Origin: a bacterium
GTDB taxonomy: Bacteria > SZUA-182 > DTGQ01
NCBI GenBank assembly: GCA_023512255.1
Contig: JAILZY010000004.1
Location: forward strand, 35,780-99,779
Direction of reading: 5' to 3'
DNA: 64,000 nt
In this document: positions 8,867 to 17,432 of the stretch, in pieces
Position numbering within the stretch: position 1 is the stretch's first letter
How the letters are laid out: the number at the start of each line of letters is the position of its first letter
The notes under the pieces: model-generated
The model's database searches: none
What the model saw: only the letters and a program-made list of their open reading frames with translations
Told to the model about the DNA's origin: nothing
Program-made: the position numbers and the translations under genes

Positions 8867-10070
8867 TGGCTATCCCTTGACCTCCCTGGCTTTGAGGGAG
8901 GAGCATAATACCGGCATCGAGATTATAACCGATCCGATTTTGCTCAATCAGAGCTTTTTGGGCCTCTATGACTAAGCCAGCAGAAATATTACCCAAGATG
9001 CTGTTTTGAATAATCCTGATTACTCCTCCCCCATGCACGGCAATACCCGCCCGTAGGTTGTGATTAACCTGATTGCCTCTGATCGTAGCCTCAGAGATAT
9101 TCTCAAGCCGTATGCCAGCTTTGAGGTTCCCATACACTTCATTTTCCTCTATTGAGGCAACAATATGTTTCTGCTGATTGTTGATCGCGGTCAAACTGAT
9201 TCCTGCCCGCCAGTTGTGGCGAAGAATATTGCCTTGAATCACGATAGGCTGATCGTGGCTAACCAGATCAAGCCCACCGATCCCGCTTCCATTCTGATAG
9301 CAGAGATTGTGGAGAATCCTTGGCCTGGCGTATTCCCTGATTCCAATACCGGGGGCATCCTGCTCTTTATCTTTGGCCTGCGGAAAATGATTATTGAAAA
9401 TCTCATTATCCTGGATAAGGGCCATAGAATTTGGTCCATTGGCAATACCGGTGCCAAAATTGTCGTATATAACATTGTGTTGAACAGTCGGCTTGGCTAC
9501 TGTCTCTAGGGGAGGTCCCATAGACGGGCCTAATCCTGTCAGGAGCAGACCGCCACCCTTGCCTTTTGAGTGGTTTTGGCAGATGATGTTGTTGATGATG
9601 ACGGCGGCAGAACAGCCTCGCACTTCCACAAGGTATAACTTATCGATAGCCTTGGTGGGAAGGTTGCGGATGGTAAAGCCGTCGAGTTTCATCGGCGCTG
9701 TGCTCTCTTTTTGAAAACTTACCAGATAGTCGGGCGGATCAAGTTTTGATCCGTCGATAATAGTCTGAAGAGCTCGCTGGAGAACCTGTTTTTCCCCCGG
9801 GCCCTTTACCAGCCGCTCGCCCTCGGGGCCGCTGTCGCTGATCAGCGAGATACCCGCCTTGATGACCACCCGCTCGTAATAAATACCAGGTCTGACCCGG
9901 ACAGAATCCCCAAACTCCGAGGCATCGATGGCCTCCTGAATGGTGGGGAAATCTTCGGGGACAAAAATATCCCGGCCGCGGCCCTCACGGGACACTAGTA
10001 AAAAGGCCAGAAAAAAGAGGAAAGCGGTCGGGAGTTTTTTCCCAAGGGTAAATCTTTTGGCAATAAGCAT
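8856..10070 (-). CDS. Exported right-handed beta-helix repeat protein
   Basis: Protein of 404 residues with a signal peptide (KKLPTAFLFFLAFLLVSREGRG) followed by DIFVPEDFPTIQEAIDASEFGDSVRVRPGIYYERV, the same beta-helix opening as its downstream neighbour. The coils repeat motifs such as IIQNSILGNISAGLVIE, IEENEVYGNLKAGIRLE and IRGNQVNHNLRAGIAVH (PbH1/NosD-like). It has no lipobox, so it may be secreted or periplasmic where the neighbour is anchored. A carbohydrate-binding or lyase role is possible but not shown. The adjacent glycogen synthase gene is on the same strand but 475 bases away, so a functional link is uncertain. Confidence 0.8.
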   Translation of the reverse strand: MLIAKRFTLGKKLPTAFLFFLAFLLVSREGRGRDIFVPEDFPTIQEAIDASEFGDSVRVRPGIYYERVVIKAGISLISDSGPEGERLVKGPGEKQVLQRALQTIIDGSKLDPPDYLVSFQKESTAPMKLDGFTIRNLPTKAIDKLYLVEVRGCSAAVIINNIICQNHSKGKGGGLLLTGLGPSMGPPLETVAKPTVQHNVIYDNFGTGIANGPNSMALIQDNEIFNNHFPQAKDKEQDAPGIGIREYARPRILHNLCYQNGSGIGGLDLVSHDQPIVIQGNILRHNWRAGISLTAINNQQKHIVASIEENEVYGNLKAGIRLENISEATIRGNQVNHNLRAGIAVHGGGVIRIIQNSILGNISAGLVIEAQKALIEQNRIGYNLDAGIMLLPQSQGGQGIANAD

Positions 10071-10429
10071 AATGATCAGCTTGTCCTTATGTGAGAGTTA
10101 CCCTATTGCTGAAAAGCTGCCTTTTTATGGAAAGATCTTCTGCAAAGAAGAATTTTATCAGGAAATTGGGGATTTATCCAGCTCAAAATTTTTGGCAAAA
10201 AAGCTCAGGCCTTTACAAGGCCTTGATATTACTTAATTTTAAACTCGCTGCTTTAGATAATTGCTTAGAAATGAGGCAAGGATTAGGGCAAGGTTTCAAT
10301 ATTTCAAGCAATTTCAAAATCGAAATAAACTATAAATTTTCACCAAAATAGCTAATCAAAACGCTATTAAATCATGCCTAAAAAAACCAAAGTTGAAGCA
10401 CTATCTCGGTGGTGAGGGGAGGGAGGATC

Positions 10430-10485
10430 AACTCCCCCGGTCCTTCTTCTCTTATGAGGAGAGGACCGGAGGGAGTTGGTTTTTT
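10430..10485 (+). terminator. Strong hairpin followed by T-run
   Basis: AACTCCCCCGGTCC (10430-10443) pairs with GGACCGGAGGGAGTT (10463-10477), one base bulged, and TTTTTT follows at 10480-10485. As written it would stop plus-strand transcripts; glgA ends at 10546 on the other strand. The flanking GGTGAGGGGAGGGAGG resembles dispersed intergenic hairpin repeats, so it may be such a repeat rather than a dedicated terminator. The remainder of 10071-10545 contains nothing I recognise. Confidence 0.5.
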
Positions 10486-10545
10486 CAAAAATCAGTCTAA
10501 TAGGGCTGATTTTTCGTTGCCGGAAGGCTAAGTTTGCGCAAATTC

Positions 10546-12018
10546 TCAGGCAGCCGTCCGTTTTTTTATCGCGGTTTCGTATAGACTCACATACTCCTTT
10601 GCCGAAGCCTTCCATGAGTGGTCTTCGCTCATGCCGTTTTTCATAAGCTTGATCCATTTAGGTTTGTCTTCAAAAAGGCTCACAGCTCTCTTTACGGTTT
10701 CAAGCAGAGCCTGGGATGAGTATTCGCTAAACTTGAAGCCATTTCCCTTGCCAGTCTTAGGATCATAGTCCTGAATGGTATCATCAAGGCCGCCAGTAGC
10801 TCTCACAATCGGCACAGTGCCATACTTTAGACTGTAGATTTGGTTAAGACCGCAGGGCTCATATCGTGAAGGCATCAAAAACATATCGCTACCAGCTTCA
10901 ATTTTGTGAGCCAGTTTATTGTTGAAGGCAATGACAACTCCCAGCTTCTGTGAATACTCCTTCTTTAAATTGGTGAATAGATCATGATATTTCTGCTCTC
11001 CAGTCCCTAGCACCACCATAGCCAGATTCATCTTCATCAACTCGGGCATAGCCTCAGACAGGATATCGAATCCCTTCTGATCGGCCAGCCGGCTAATCAT
11101 GCCAATGACCGGGGCATCTTCCGGCACTTTCAATTGAAATTCGCCAAGCAAATCCTCCCGACAGATTTTCTTTCCCTCCAGGTTATTGATGTCATACGTG
11201 CTTTTGATGAACTTGTCTTTTTCTGGGCTCCATTCATCGTAGTCGACTCCATTGACGATCCCGTAGATATCCTTGCTGCGGTATTGCAGCACCCCTTCCA
11301 TGCCGAGCCCATATTCTGTGGTCTGAATTTCCCGGCTGTATCCCCTGCTGACGGTAGAGATGACATCGGAATACATCAGACCAGCTTTGAGAAAACTAAT
11401 ATCTCCATAGTATTCTATCCCATTGATGGAGAAGACATCCCAGGGCAAAGTAGTCATCGGCATATCCAGAGCCCAGAATTTTCCCTGATAGCCTAGGTTA
11501 TGAATGGTAAAAACCGTAGCTGTGTGTTTAAAGAATTCATCCTGAGCATAGAGAACTTTCAGGTAGGTAGGAACAAGCCCTGTCTGCCAGTCGTTACAGT
11601 GGATAACGTCTGGGGCAAAATCTAGTTTTTTGAGCATCTCCAGGATTGCTCGGCTGAAGAAGATAAACCGCTCGGCATTGTCCGGGTAGTCCCCTTGCGG
11701 GGTAGTGTAAAGATATTCCCGATCATAGTAGCGGTCATGTTTGATGAGGTAGGTTGGAACCGTATCATAGAGCATCGTTGACAGAACGACGGCCTGCTCC
11801 TTGCGGTCAGCAATAGGGACCTGAAGGTCTGAAATTTCTTCTTTTAATTTTGGATTCTGCTGCTTGACCATGGCGTAGAGGGGCAAAACCACCCTAACGT
11901 CATGGCCAAGGGCTTTCAGAGCCTTGGGCAGAGATCCGGCCACATCAGCCAGACCGCCTGTCTTAGCCAATGGAGCGACCTCTGGAGAAGCGACGAGTAC
12001 TTTTAGTTTCTTAGGCAT
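10546..12018 (-). CDS. glgA: Glycogen (starch) synthase, GT5 family
   Basis: Adds glucose from ADP-glucose (or UDP-glucose) to alpha-1,4-glucan chains. The 490 residues start MPKKLKVLVASPEVAPLAKTGG: the KTGGLADV block binds the nucleotide sugar. Further landmarks are VIHCNDWQTGLVP, VFTIHNLGYQGKF, VNGVDYDEWSPEKD, GMISRLADQKGFD and the C-terminal MPSRYEPCGLNQIYSLKYGTVPIVRATGGLDDT. The frame opens at 12066, but the ATG at 12018 has a GGAGG 8 bases upstream and matches the family start, so 12018 is used. No other glycogen genes are nearby. Confidence 0.95.
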   Translation of the reverse strand: MPKKLKVLVASPEVAPLAKTGGLADVAGSLPKALKALGHDVRVVLPLYAMVKQQNPKLKEEISDLQVPIADRKEQAVVLSTMLYDTVPTYLIKHDRYYDREYLYTTPQGDYPDNAERFIFFSRAILEMLKKLDFAPDVIHCNDWQTGLVPTYLKVLYAQDEFFKHTATVFTIHNLGYQGKFWALDMPMTTLPWDVFSINGIEYYGDISFLKAGLMYSDVISTVSRGYSREIQTTEYGLGMEGVLQYRSKDIYGIVNGVDYDEWSPEKDKFIKSTYDINNLEGKKICREDLLGEFQLKVPEDAPVIGMISRLADQKGFDILSEAMPELMKMNLAMVVLGTGEQKYHDLFTNLKKEYSQKLGVVIAFNNKLAHKIEAGSDMFLMPSRYEPCGLNQIYSLKYGTVPIVRATGGLDDTIQDYDPKTGKGNGFKFSEYSSQALLETVKRAVSLFEDKPKWIKLMKNGMSEDHSWKASAKEYVSLYETAIKKRTAA

Positions 12019-12120
12019 GAATAATTCCTCCTTTTTACTTTCTCCCCCACGCTGGGAGCTTATCATTGCCTGAAAATGCTTGCTTGTACGCCTTGGTATG
12101 TATTTTTTCGGATTAACATG

Positions 12121-12235
12121 ATGATCTTTATGATAAATTTATGATTATATGATTATCTAATTATTAAATTATATAATTATTATATAATAATTATATAATT
12201 ATATAATAATTATATAATTATTAATTTAAATACGG
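12121..12235. repeat. Very AT-rich palindromic tract between divergent genes
   Basis: Almost uninterrupted A and T with repeated TATAATTATATAATTAT units that can form many overlapping hairpins. It lies between glgA (minus) and the cinA-like gene (plus). The rest of 12019-12577 shows no gene. Confidence 0.6.
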
Positions 12236-12577
12236 TAAATATGGACTCATCAATATGAATATGGACTCTACCCGTTATCTTAAATGAACGTAGTTAATTG
12301 AATCAAGGGAAAAGCGCAAAAACTAACCTTTTCGGCCAATAAATTTTTTGCTGCTCAAATCAAGGGAATTGACCGGCTTGTTTATTCACTTTTTCGGAAT
12401 GCTTTAAGTCTATGATCGGAAGGATAAAAATTTTAAAAAAAGATCTTTCCGAGCGCCGAAATCGATATGAACCTTGGTTGACAGGAAAGGAACAAGGTTA
12501 TATAATGGGAGAAAATTAATAGATATTGTTTTTTCAATATGTTTACTCCAAGAAGGGAGTTTTTCAAGGAGGCTTTT

Positions 12578-13348
12578 TTGATCCGATATTCGACCTGCGG
12601 TCCCCCGCCTGCCGAGCACTCTGAAAATATATCTGCTGCTGCGGCCAACCTCATGGTTTTTCGAACCTGCGGATTGTCAAAAGAGCAGATAAACGACCTT
12701 GTGCAAGATCTTCTCACCGGCGATAGGCGGCTGTCTTTCTCCCTTGACTCACATCCCTTGGGGGTAGACATCCAGATAAGGCTTTCTTCTCCTCAGGTTG
12801 CCATTGAACCTGAGCTTCTATCCAGGTTGAGCGATGAGGTTCGTCTACGGCTAGGAGCATATCTTTACGGTGAGGGGAGCGAGAGCATGGAGGAGGTGGT
12901 CGGCAAGCTACTTCGGCAAAATCACCATACCCTGGCTACAGCGGAATCCTGCACTGGCGGTCTGATCGCCAGCCGGATCACTGATGTGCCTGGGAGCTCG
13001 GAATACTTCTTGCAAGGGGTAATCACTTACAGCAATCAGGCCAAAAAGGACCTGCTGGGGGTCAGAGAGGAAACGCTGCGTCAGCTTGGAGCAGTCAGCG
13101 GGCCAGTGGTTCAGCAGATGTGTATCGGCTTAAAGAGAATAAGCGTCGCCGACCTTGTCCTTGCCGTTAGCGGCATTGCCGGACCAGGCGGAGGAAGTGT
13201 CGAAAAACCAGTAGGTCTAGTCTTTATCGGCCTCTATGATGGGCAAGACTTTAAACTAAAAGAATACAGATTTCAGGGCTGTCGGAAGGAGATCAAGCTT
13301 CAGGCTTCACAAATGGCCCTAGATCTAGTTCGAAGGTATTACCTATGA
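12578..13348 (+). CDS. Short CinA-like protein: KH-type and nicotinamide-nucleotide amidase domains, no MoCF domain
   Basis: The C-terminal half (TAESCTGGLIASRITDVPGSSEYFLQGVITYSNQAKKDLLGV ... VSGIAGPGGGSVEKPVGLVFIGL) is the CinA/PncC domain, which deamidates nicotinamide mononucleotide for NAD salvage. The first 110 residues match the middle domain of full CinA (LGVDIQIRL...YLYGEGSESMEEVVGKLL). The usual N-terminal molybdopterin-binding-like domain (about 170 residues) is absent. No ATG has a ribosome binding site; a TTG at 12578 has a perfect AAGGAGG 5 bases upstream and is preferred over an ATG at 12539. The end overlaps thpR by four bases (ATGA), and recA follows, a classic cinA-thpR-recA order. 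Confidence 0.85.
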   Translation: MIRYSTCGPPPAEHSENISAAAANLMVFRTCGLSKEQINDLVQDLLTGDRRLSFSLDSHPLGVDIQIRLSSPQVAIEPELLSRLSDEVRLRLGAYLYGEGSESMEEVVGKLLRQNHHTLATAESCTGGLIASRITDVPGSSEYFLQGVITYSNQAKKDLLGVREETLRQLGAVSGPVVQQMCIGLKRISVADLVLAVSGIAGPGGGSVEKPVGLVFIGLYDGQDFKLKEYRFQGCRKEIKLQASQMALDLVRRYYL

Positions 13349-13953
13349 AAGAGCAGAGACTGCGGAGAGAGCAGCAGGGAGTCGTTCGATCCTTTGTGGC
13401 CATGGCCATTGAGTCGAGTGTTCAGAAGGAGATCGACGATTTTCAAGCCAGGCTGAGGCAAAAGGTCCAAGAAACAGGCTGTCGGGTTAGTTGGGTTAAG
13501 CCGGAGACGATTCACCTGACTGTAAAATTTCTGGGAGATATTCAGATCGGCCAAGTTGAGCCTATTTTAGGCGCACTTCGGAGGGCTGCTGAGGGAGTGG
13601 GTGCCTTTGGTTTGAAAATTGAAGGTATTGGGGTCTTTCCCAGCCAGCGAAACCCACGGGTGGTGTGGGTCGGCATTTCGGAAGGGGTGGAGAAGCTGCG
13701 AATCATCCAGCCAAGAGTTGAAGAAGAGTTGGCTGCTCTTGGTTTTGCGCGGGAAAAAAAAGAGTTCAATCCCCATCTTACCCTGGGTAGGATTCGATTT
13801 TCAGAGGCCGCGGCAGCTTTGGGCAAAATTTTAGCTGATCTTCCCTATCCGGTGTTTGGTCAGGTGATGATTCAAGACCTTAGGCTGATGAAAAGTGACC
13901 TGCGGCCTGAAGGTGCAATCCATACGGAGTTAGGACGGATTCCGCTAAGCTAA
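13345..13953 (+). CDS. thpR: RNA 2',3'-cyclic phosphodiesterase (2'-5' RNA ligase family)
   Basis: Member of the 2H phosphoesterase family, 202 residues. Both HxT motifs are present: HLTVKF near residue 55 and HLTLGRIRF near 150, with the typical start RSFVAMAIESSVQKEI and the SWVKPETIHLTVKFLGD block. It hydrolyses 2',3'-cyclic phosphates on RNA; reverse ligation of tRNA halves has been described for E. coli ThpR. The ATG overlaps the stop of the cinA-like gene, and recA starts 51 bases downstream, so the three are likely co-transcribed. Confidence 0.93.
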   Translation: MKEQRLRREQQGVVRSFVAMAIESSVQKEIDDFQARLRQKVQETGCRVSWVKPETIHLTVKFLGDIQIGQVEPILGALRRAAEGVGAFGLKIEGIGVFPSQRNPRVVWVGISEGVEKLRIIQPRVEEELAALGFAREKKEFNPHLTLGRIRFSEAAAALGKILADLPYPVFGQVMIQDLRLMKSDLRPEGAIHTELGRIPLS

Positions 13954-14004
13954 TCTTTTATTAAGCCAAATGGAGTTTTCTTCTCAAGGAGAATAATAAC
14001 AACT

Positions 14005-15084
14005 ATGGAAGATAAGGTAATCAATATGGAAGATGCCAGAAAAGAAAAACTCAAAGCGCTCGATCTGGCCATGCATCAGATCGAGCGAGCCTTTGGCAAG
14101 GGCTCGATCATGAGGCTGGGATCGAATTTCGCTATGGATATTCCGGTTATCCCCACCGGAGTGCTGACCCTGGATATGGCTCTCGGGGTGAATGGGGTGC
14201 CTCGCGGCCGGGTTATTGAAATCTACGGCCAGGAATCTTCAGGTAAGACGACCCTGGCTCTACACATCGTGGCTGAAGCCCAAAAATTAGGTGGGCTGGC
14301 TGCTTTCATTGATGCCGAACATGCTATGGATCCGGTTTATGCCAAAAAGCTTGGGGTCAATACCGATGACCTTCTGATCTCACAGCCCGACACAGGAGAG
14401 CAGGCCCTTGAAATTACCGAAACGCTGGTCCGAAGTACTGCCTTAGATGTCATCGTAGTCGATTCGGTGGCAGCTCTTGTGCCGCGAGCCGAGCTTGAGG
14501 GAGATATGGGAGATTCCCACATGGGGGTTCAGGCCCGGCTGATGTCGCAGGCTTTGCGGAAGTTGACCGGCGCCATTTCCAAATCCAGAACCTGTGTTAT
14601 TTTTATCAATCAGGTTCGGGAGAAGATCGGAATGATGTTCGGCAATCCCGAGACTACCACCGGCGGGCGGGCCCTGAAGTTTTATGCTTCTATTCGGATG
14701 GAGATTCGAAAGGGGAGCCCGATCAAGGTTGGCGAAGAGGTGATCGGTAGCCGAGCTGTGGTTAAGATCATGAAGAACAAGGTGGCTCCTCCATTTCGAA
14801 GCGCTGAATTCGATATTCTCTATAGCGAGGGAATATCCAAAGAGGGAGCCTTGCTTGATGTAGCTTTGCAAAAGGAGCTGATCCAAAAGAGCGGAGCCTG
14901 GTTTAGTTACGGAAATGAGAAGCTAGGCCAGGGACGTGAGAATGTTCGGCTTTTTCTGAAAAATAATCCCGCCATCTACCAGGAGATTGCTGACAAGATA
15001 AGGGCCATGGGAAGTTTGGCTTCATCGGGCAGCAAGGGGATAATAGGGGCCGAAGATGGTGAGGCGTCTGAATTCGAGGAATAG
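14005..15084 (+). CDS. recA: RecA recombinase
   Basis: DNA strand-exchange ATPase and LexA co-protease of 359 residues. Visible: [10 protein letters not shown] near residue 32, Walker [26 protein letters not shown], Walker [16 protein letters not shown]-binding loop L1 ([22 protein letters not shown]) and L2 ([22 protein letters not shown]), and the C-terminal domain ending acidic ([10 protein letters not shown]). A ribosome binding site AAGGAG lies 13 bases before the ATG at 14005; another in-frame ATG at 14026 is possible. The order thpR-recA-recX fits an SOS/recombination operon, although I find no clear LexA site upstream. Confidence 0.98.
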   Translation: MEDKVINMEDARKEKLKALDLAMHQIERAFGKGSIMRLGSNFAMDIPVIPTGVLTLDMALGVNGVPRGRVIEIYGQESSGKTTLALHIVAEAQKLGGLAAFIDAEHAMDPVYAKKLGVNTDDLLISQPDTGEQALEITETLVRSTALDVIVVDSVAALVPRAELEGDMGDSHMGVQARLMSQALRKLTGAISKSRTCVIFINQVREKIGMMFGNPETTTGGRALKFYASIRMEIRKGSPIKVGEEVIGSRAVVKIMKNKVAPPFRSAEFDILYSEGISKEGALLDVALQKELIQKSGAWFSYGNEKLGQGRENVRLFLKNNPAIYQEIADKIRAMGSLASSGSKGIIGAEDGEASEFEE

Positions 15085-15127
15085 GTCTCAAAAAAGGGGT
15101 TATGCCCCTACTGTTATTTAATTAAAT

Positions 15128-15187
15128 TATTAAAAGTTTTAGGAAAGGGGTTTGAGGGGAAAACCCTTTTTCAAAAGGGTTTTCCCC
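15128..15187 (+). repeat. Dispersed element: AT-rich header plus perfect 15-bp hairpin
   Basis: TTAAAAGTTTTAGGAAAGGGG is followed by GGGGAAAACCCTTTT (15156-15170), loop TC, and AAAAGGGTTTTCCCC (15173-15187). It sits between recA and recX. A near-identical element lies inverted at 16679-16747. It may reduce read-through from recA into recX, but there is no terminal T-run. Confidence 0.75.
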
Positions 15188-15217
15188 TATTAATGTTTTC
15201 TCCTAAAATTATAAATC

Positions 15218-15739
15218 ATGGTTGCAGAAGAGGAAAATTGCCACAAAGCTAGGGAAGTGGCTCTTAATTATCTCTCTTACCGCGCTCGAAGCAGCAAAGA
15301 AGTGTATGAGCGGCTGAGGCGCAAGGGTTTCTCCGCTCAGGTGGCCGAAGAGGTCATTAGCTATCTGACCGAGCGCCGGTATTTGGATGACCGTGCCTTG
15401 GCCGAGGACTTAGCTGAGTTTCTGGTTAATCGCAAGCTGGTCGGCAGATTATGGCTCAGACATGAGCTTCAGCTAAGAGGGATTGCGGCAGAAATTATCG
15501 ATCAGGTGGTCAAAAAGGTCTATGATCCTGAAGAGAAAGAGAAGGAAGTAGCTCTTCGACTTGTGCAAAAGCGCCTGCGAACTCAAAAGGGGGATAGGGA
15601 AAAACTTAGGCGAAGTCTCGCTAGCCTTCTTGCTCGACATGGGTTTCCTCATCTCATAATTCGACAAGTGGTGCTAGAGGCGCTTGGCCGGACAGCGGCA
15701 GGAGATGAGAGTGGCGAAGATGGTGATTACATTGAGTGA
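15218..15739 (+). CDS. recX: RecX, regulator of RecA
   Basis: Small three-helix-repeat protein (173 residues) that binds RecA filaments and limits their activity. Matches: CHKAREVALNYLSYRARSSKEVYERLRRKGFSAQVAEEVISYLTERRYLDDRALAEDLAE, the RecX first repeat, followed by a GRLWLRHELQLRGIAAEIIDQVV second repeat and a C-terminal third repeat (LRRSLASLLARHGFPHLIIRQVV). It starts 133 bases after recA. The ribosome binding site before 15218 is poor. The C terminus is acidic. Confidence 0.92.
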   Translation: MVAEEENCHKAREVALNYLSYRARSSKEVYERLRRKGFSAQVAEEVISYLTERRYLDDRALAEDLAEFLVNRKLVGRLWLRHELQLRGIAAEIIDQVVKKVYDPEEKEKEVALRLVQKRLRTQKGDREKLRRSLASLLARHGFPHLIIRQVVLEALGRTAAGDESGEDGDYIE

Positions 15740-15772
15740 GCGCAGTGATAATAATTAAGTGATAATAATATT

Positions 15773-16141
15773 TGGTGGAGGCGGGGGGAATCGAACCCCC
15801 GTCCGAAGATATTCAGCGAAGGATATCTACATGTTTAGCCTCGTCTTTTTCTTCTCGTGAGCCCTCACTCCGAGAGGCGAGGATTAAAGGGCTCACCAGC
15901 TCAAAGGTTTTCACCAGCCCTCCCCGAGCCAGGGGGAGCTAGCTATCCTTGTGTTTATGACGCCCGACCCTGCCCCCACAAGGCAAAAGGGCAAGGGGAC
16001 GTGACCGCACTAACGGCTAGTTAGGCAGCCAGAGCCAATTCGTTGTTGGCAGTTGTATTTTTCCTATTGTTTTACGAGGGAACAGGAACCTCGACATGCA
16101 ATCCTTGCCTCAACTATCCCCGTCGAAACCAGATCGCCCCC
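15773..16141 (-). ncRNA. ssrA: tmRNA
   Basis: Read on the minus strand, the 5' end GGGGGCGATCTGG (from 16141) and the 3' end CGCCTCCACCA (to 15773) form the tRNA-like acceptor, with the T-arm GGGGGTTCGATTCCCCC. The genome encodes the final CCA. The tag reading frame ends ...ANNELALAA followed by TAA, which is the usual hydrophobic LAA degradation signal. Several pseudoknot-like GC-rich segments follow. It rescues stalled ribosomes together with SmpB, whose gene lies 26 bases upstream on the same strand. Length 369 is normal for a one-piece tmRNA. Confidence 0.96.
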
Positions 16142-16167
16142 TTTGTATTACTTTCGGCCCCCTGCTC

Positions 16168-16635
16168 TTAGCGGTACTTAGCCTTCAGAGCCCGGGCCAT
16201 ATCCTTTTCTTCTTCTTTCCGTTTTAAACTCTCTCGCTTATCGTATAACTTTTTTCCTTGGCCTAAGCCAAGTTCTACCTTAACCAGATTCCGCTTCAGG
16301 TACACCTTAAGCGGCACCACACTCATGCCCTTCTCAAGCGCTTTGCCAATGAGCCTTTTGATTTGTCGTTTTTTGAGCAGAAGCTTTCGCTTTCTGGTCG
16401 GCTCATGGTTATAAAATGCGCCATGATTATAAGGGCTGATGTGGCAATTCAGTAAAAACACCTCATCGCCTTCAACCTTGGCATAGCTATCCTTTAGGTT
16501 GATCCTTCCCTCACGGATGGATTTTACCTCTGTCCCCTGAAGGACAATGCCAGCTTCCAGGGTTTCCTGGATAAAGTAGTCGAAAGCAGCCTTTTTATTT
16601 ACGGCGATAACCTTCTCATCGCTTTCTTTTTTCAT
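16168..16635 (-). CDS. smpB: SmpB, SsrA-binding protein
   Basis: Partner of tmRNA in trans-translation. Contains VIAVNKKAAFDYFIQETLEAGIVLQGTEVKSIREGRINLKDSYAKV, HISPYNHGAFYNHEPTRKRKLLLKKRQIKRLIG and the basic C-terminal tail (LYDKRESLKRKEEEKDMARALK) that mimics mRNA on the ribosome. 155 residues from the ATG at 16635. The frame can be extended to a TTG at 16671, but neither start has a clear ribosome binding site; the ATG agrees with the family start. Adjacent to ssrA on the same strand, so co-transcription is likely. Confidence 0.95.
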   Translation of the reverse strand: MKKESDEKVIAVNKKAAFDYFIQETLEAGIVLQGTEVKSIREGRINLKDSYAKVEGDEVFLLNCHISPYNHGAFYNHEPTRKRKLLLKKRQIKRLIGKALEKGMSVVPLKVYLKRNLVKVELGLGQGKKLYDKRESLKRKEEEKDMARALKAKYR

Positions 16636-16678
16636 ATAAAATATAATATCACGAGATTCGTAAAAAGGCAATCGCTTA

Positions 16679-16812
16679 CAAGGGGAAAACCCTTTTGAAA
16701 AAGGGTTTTCCCCTTGTACCCCTTTCCTAAAACTTTAATAACTTATAGCTATTAAAGTTTTAGGAGGATGGTTTGGAAGGAACCCTTTTATTGAATAAGG
16801 GTTCCTTCCAAA
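16679..16812. repeat. Two head-to-head copies of the dispersed hairpin element
   Basis: First hairpin: arms 16679-16696 and 16699-16716, 18 bp perfect, the same AAAACCC core as at 15156-15187. Second hairpin: TTTGGAAGGAACCCTT (16772-16787) and AAGGGTTCCTTCCAAA (16797-16812). Between them the header is present twice in opposite orientation: CCTAAAACTTTAATA (16726-16740) and TATTAAAGTTTTAGG (16750-16764). The block separates smpB (minus) from yidD (plus). Confidence 0.75.
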
Positions 16813-16940
16813 TAATAAGGGGAAAAAATGAGCTTGATTTGTTTTTCTGAGTATGCCATAATTCAAAAAAAATTATAATTATTAGATAGTTAGCAAGATC
16901 AAGGGGGGAATGGTTTGTGCTCCTTGCTGAGGGAAAGCCC

Positions 16941-17432
16941 ATGTGCTGTAAAAGTAAAATTATTACTTATTTTTGGCCAAAATCAATTTGTTGGCTGTTG
17001 AGCCTTATGCTCCTGACAGGATATTTGGTGAGGGGTGAGTTGGCTTGGGCTAAACAAGATCTGATGCGCCAGCCTTGGTCGGCCAAGGCAAGGGCCTTGC
17101 GGCTTTGTGCTCCGGCTGTCTCCTCAGAAGCAGGGGGGGGGAGTAAGGAAGCTCCTTCCCGGGGTCTTCTTCAGGAGCAACTACTCCTAGCGCTTTGGCT
17201 GTTTCAGCTTTTTATCTCACCGGCTGATGGCGATCGCTGCCCTATGTTTCCTTCATGCTCACAATATGCGGTTGAGGCCATAAGCCGCTATGGGGCCTTT
17301 TGGGGAGTGATTCTTACTTCGGAGCGTCTTTTGCGCTGTGGCCGTGAGAGCGGCTATCCGCTGGTTCAAGATCAGGGAGAATACCGTTTCTTTGATCCGC
17401 TGGAAGGCAATGTAATATGGCATTCAAGATGA
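16941..17432 (+). CDS. yidD: YidD-family membrane protein insertion efficiency factor with extended N terminus
   Basis: The C-terminal 80 residues contain the YidD signature: LALWLFQLFISPADGDRCPMFPSCSQYAVEAISRYGAFWGVILTSERLLRCG, with its conserved cysteines. Ordinary YidD is about 70-90 residues. Here it is preceded by about 80 residues including a hydrophobic segment (SICWLLSLMLLTGYLV), so this form is probably membrane-anchored or exported. The ATG at 16941 has GAGGG 8 bases upstream; a GTG at 16917 after GGGGGG is an alternative. The end overlaps pgsA by 16 bases. YidD helps YidC insert proteins; the exact role here is inferred from homology. Confidence 0.85.
   Translation: MCCKSKIITYFWPKSICWLLSLMLLTGYLVRGELAWAKQDLMRQPWSAKARALRLCAPAVSSEAGGGSKEAPSRGLLQEQLLLALWLFQLFISPADGDRCPMFPSCSQYAVEAISRYGAFWGVILTSERLLRCGRESGYPLVQDQGEYRFFDPLEGNVIWHSR

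Noticed and set aside
10367-10657. 96-residue frame on the minus strand
   Set aside because: Overlaps the conserved end of glgA and a hairpin repeat.
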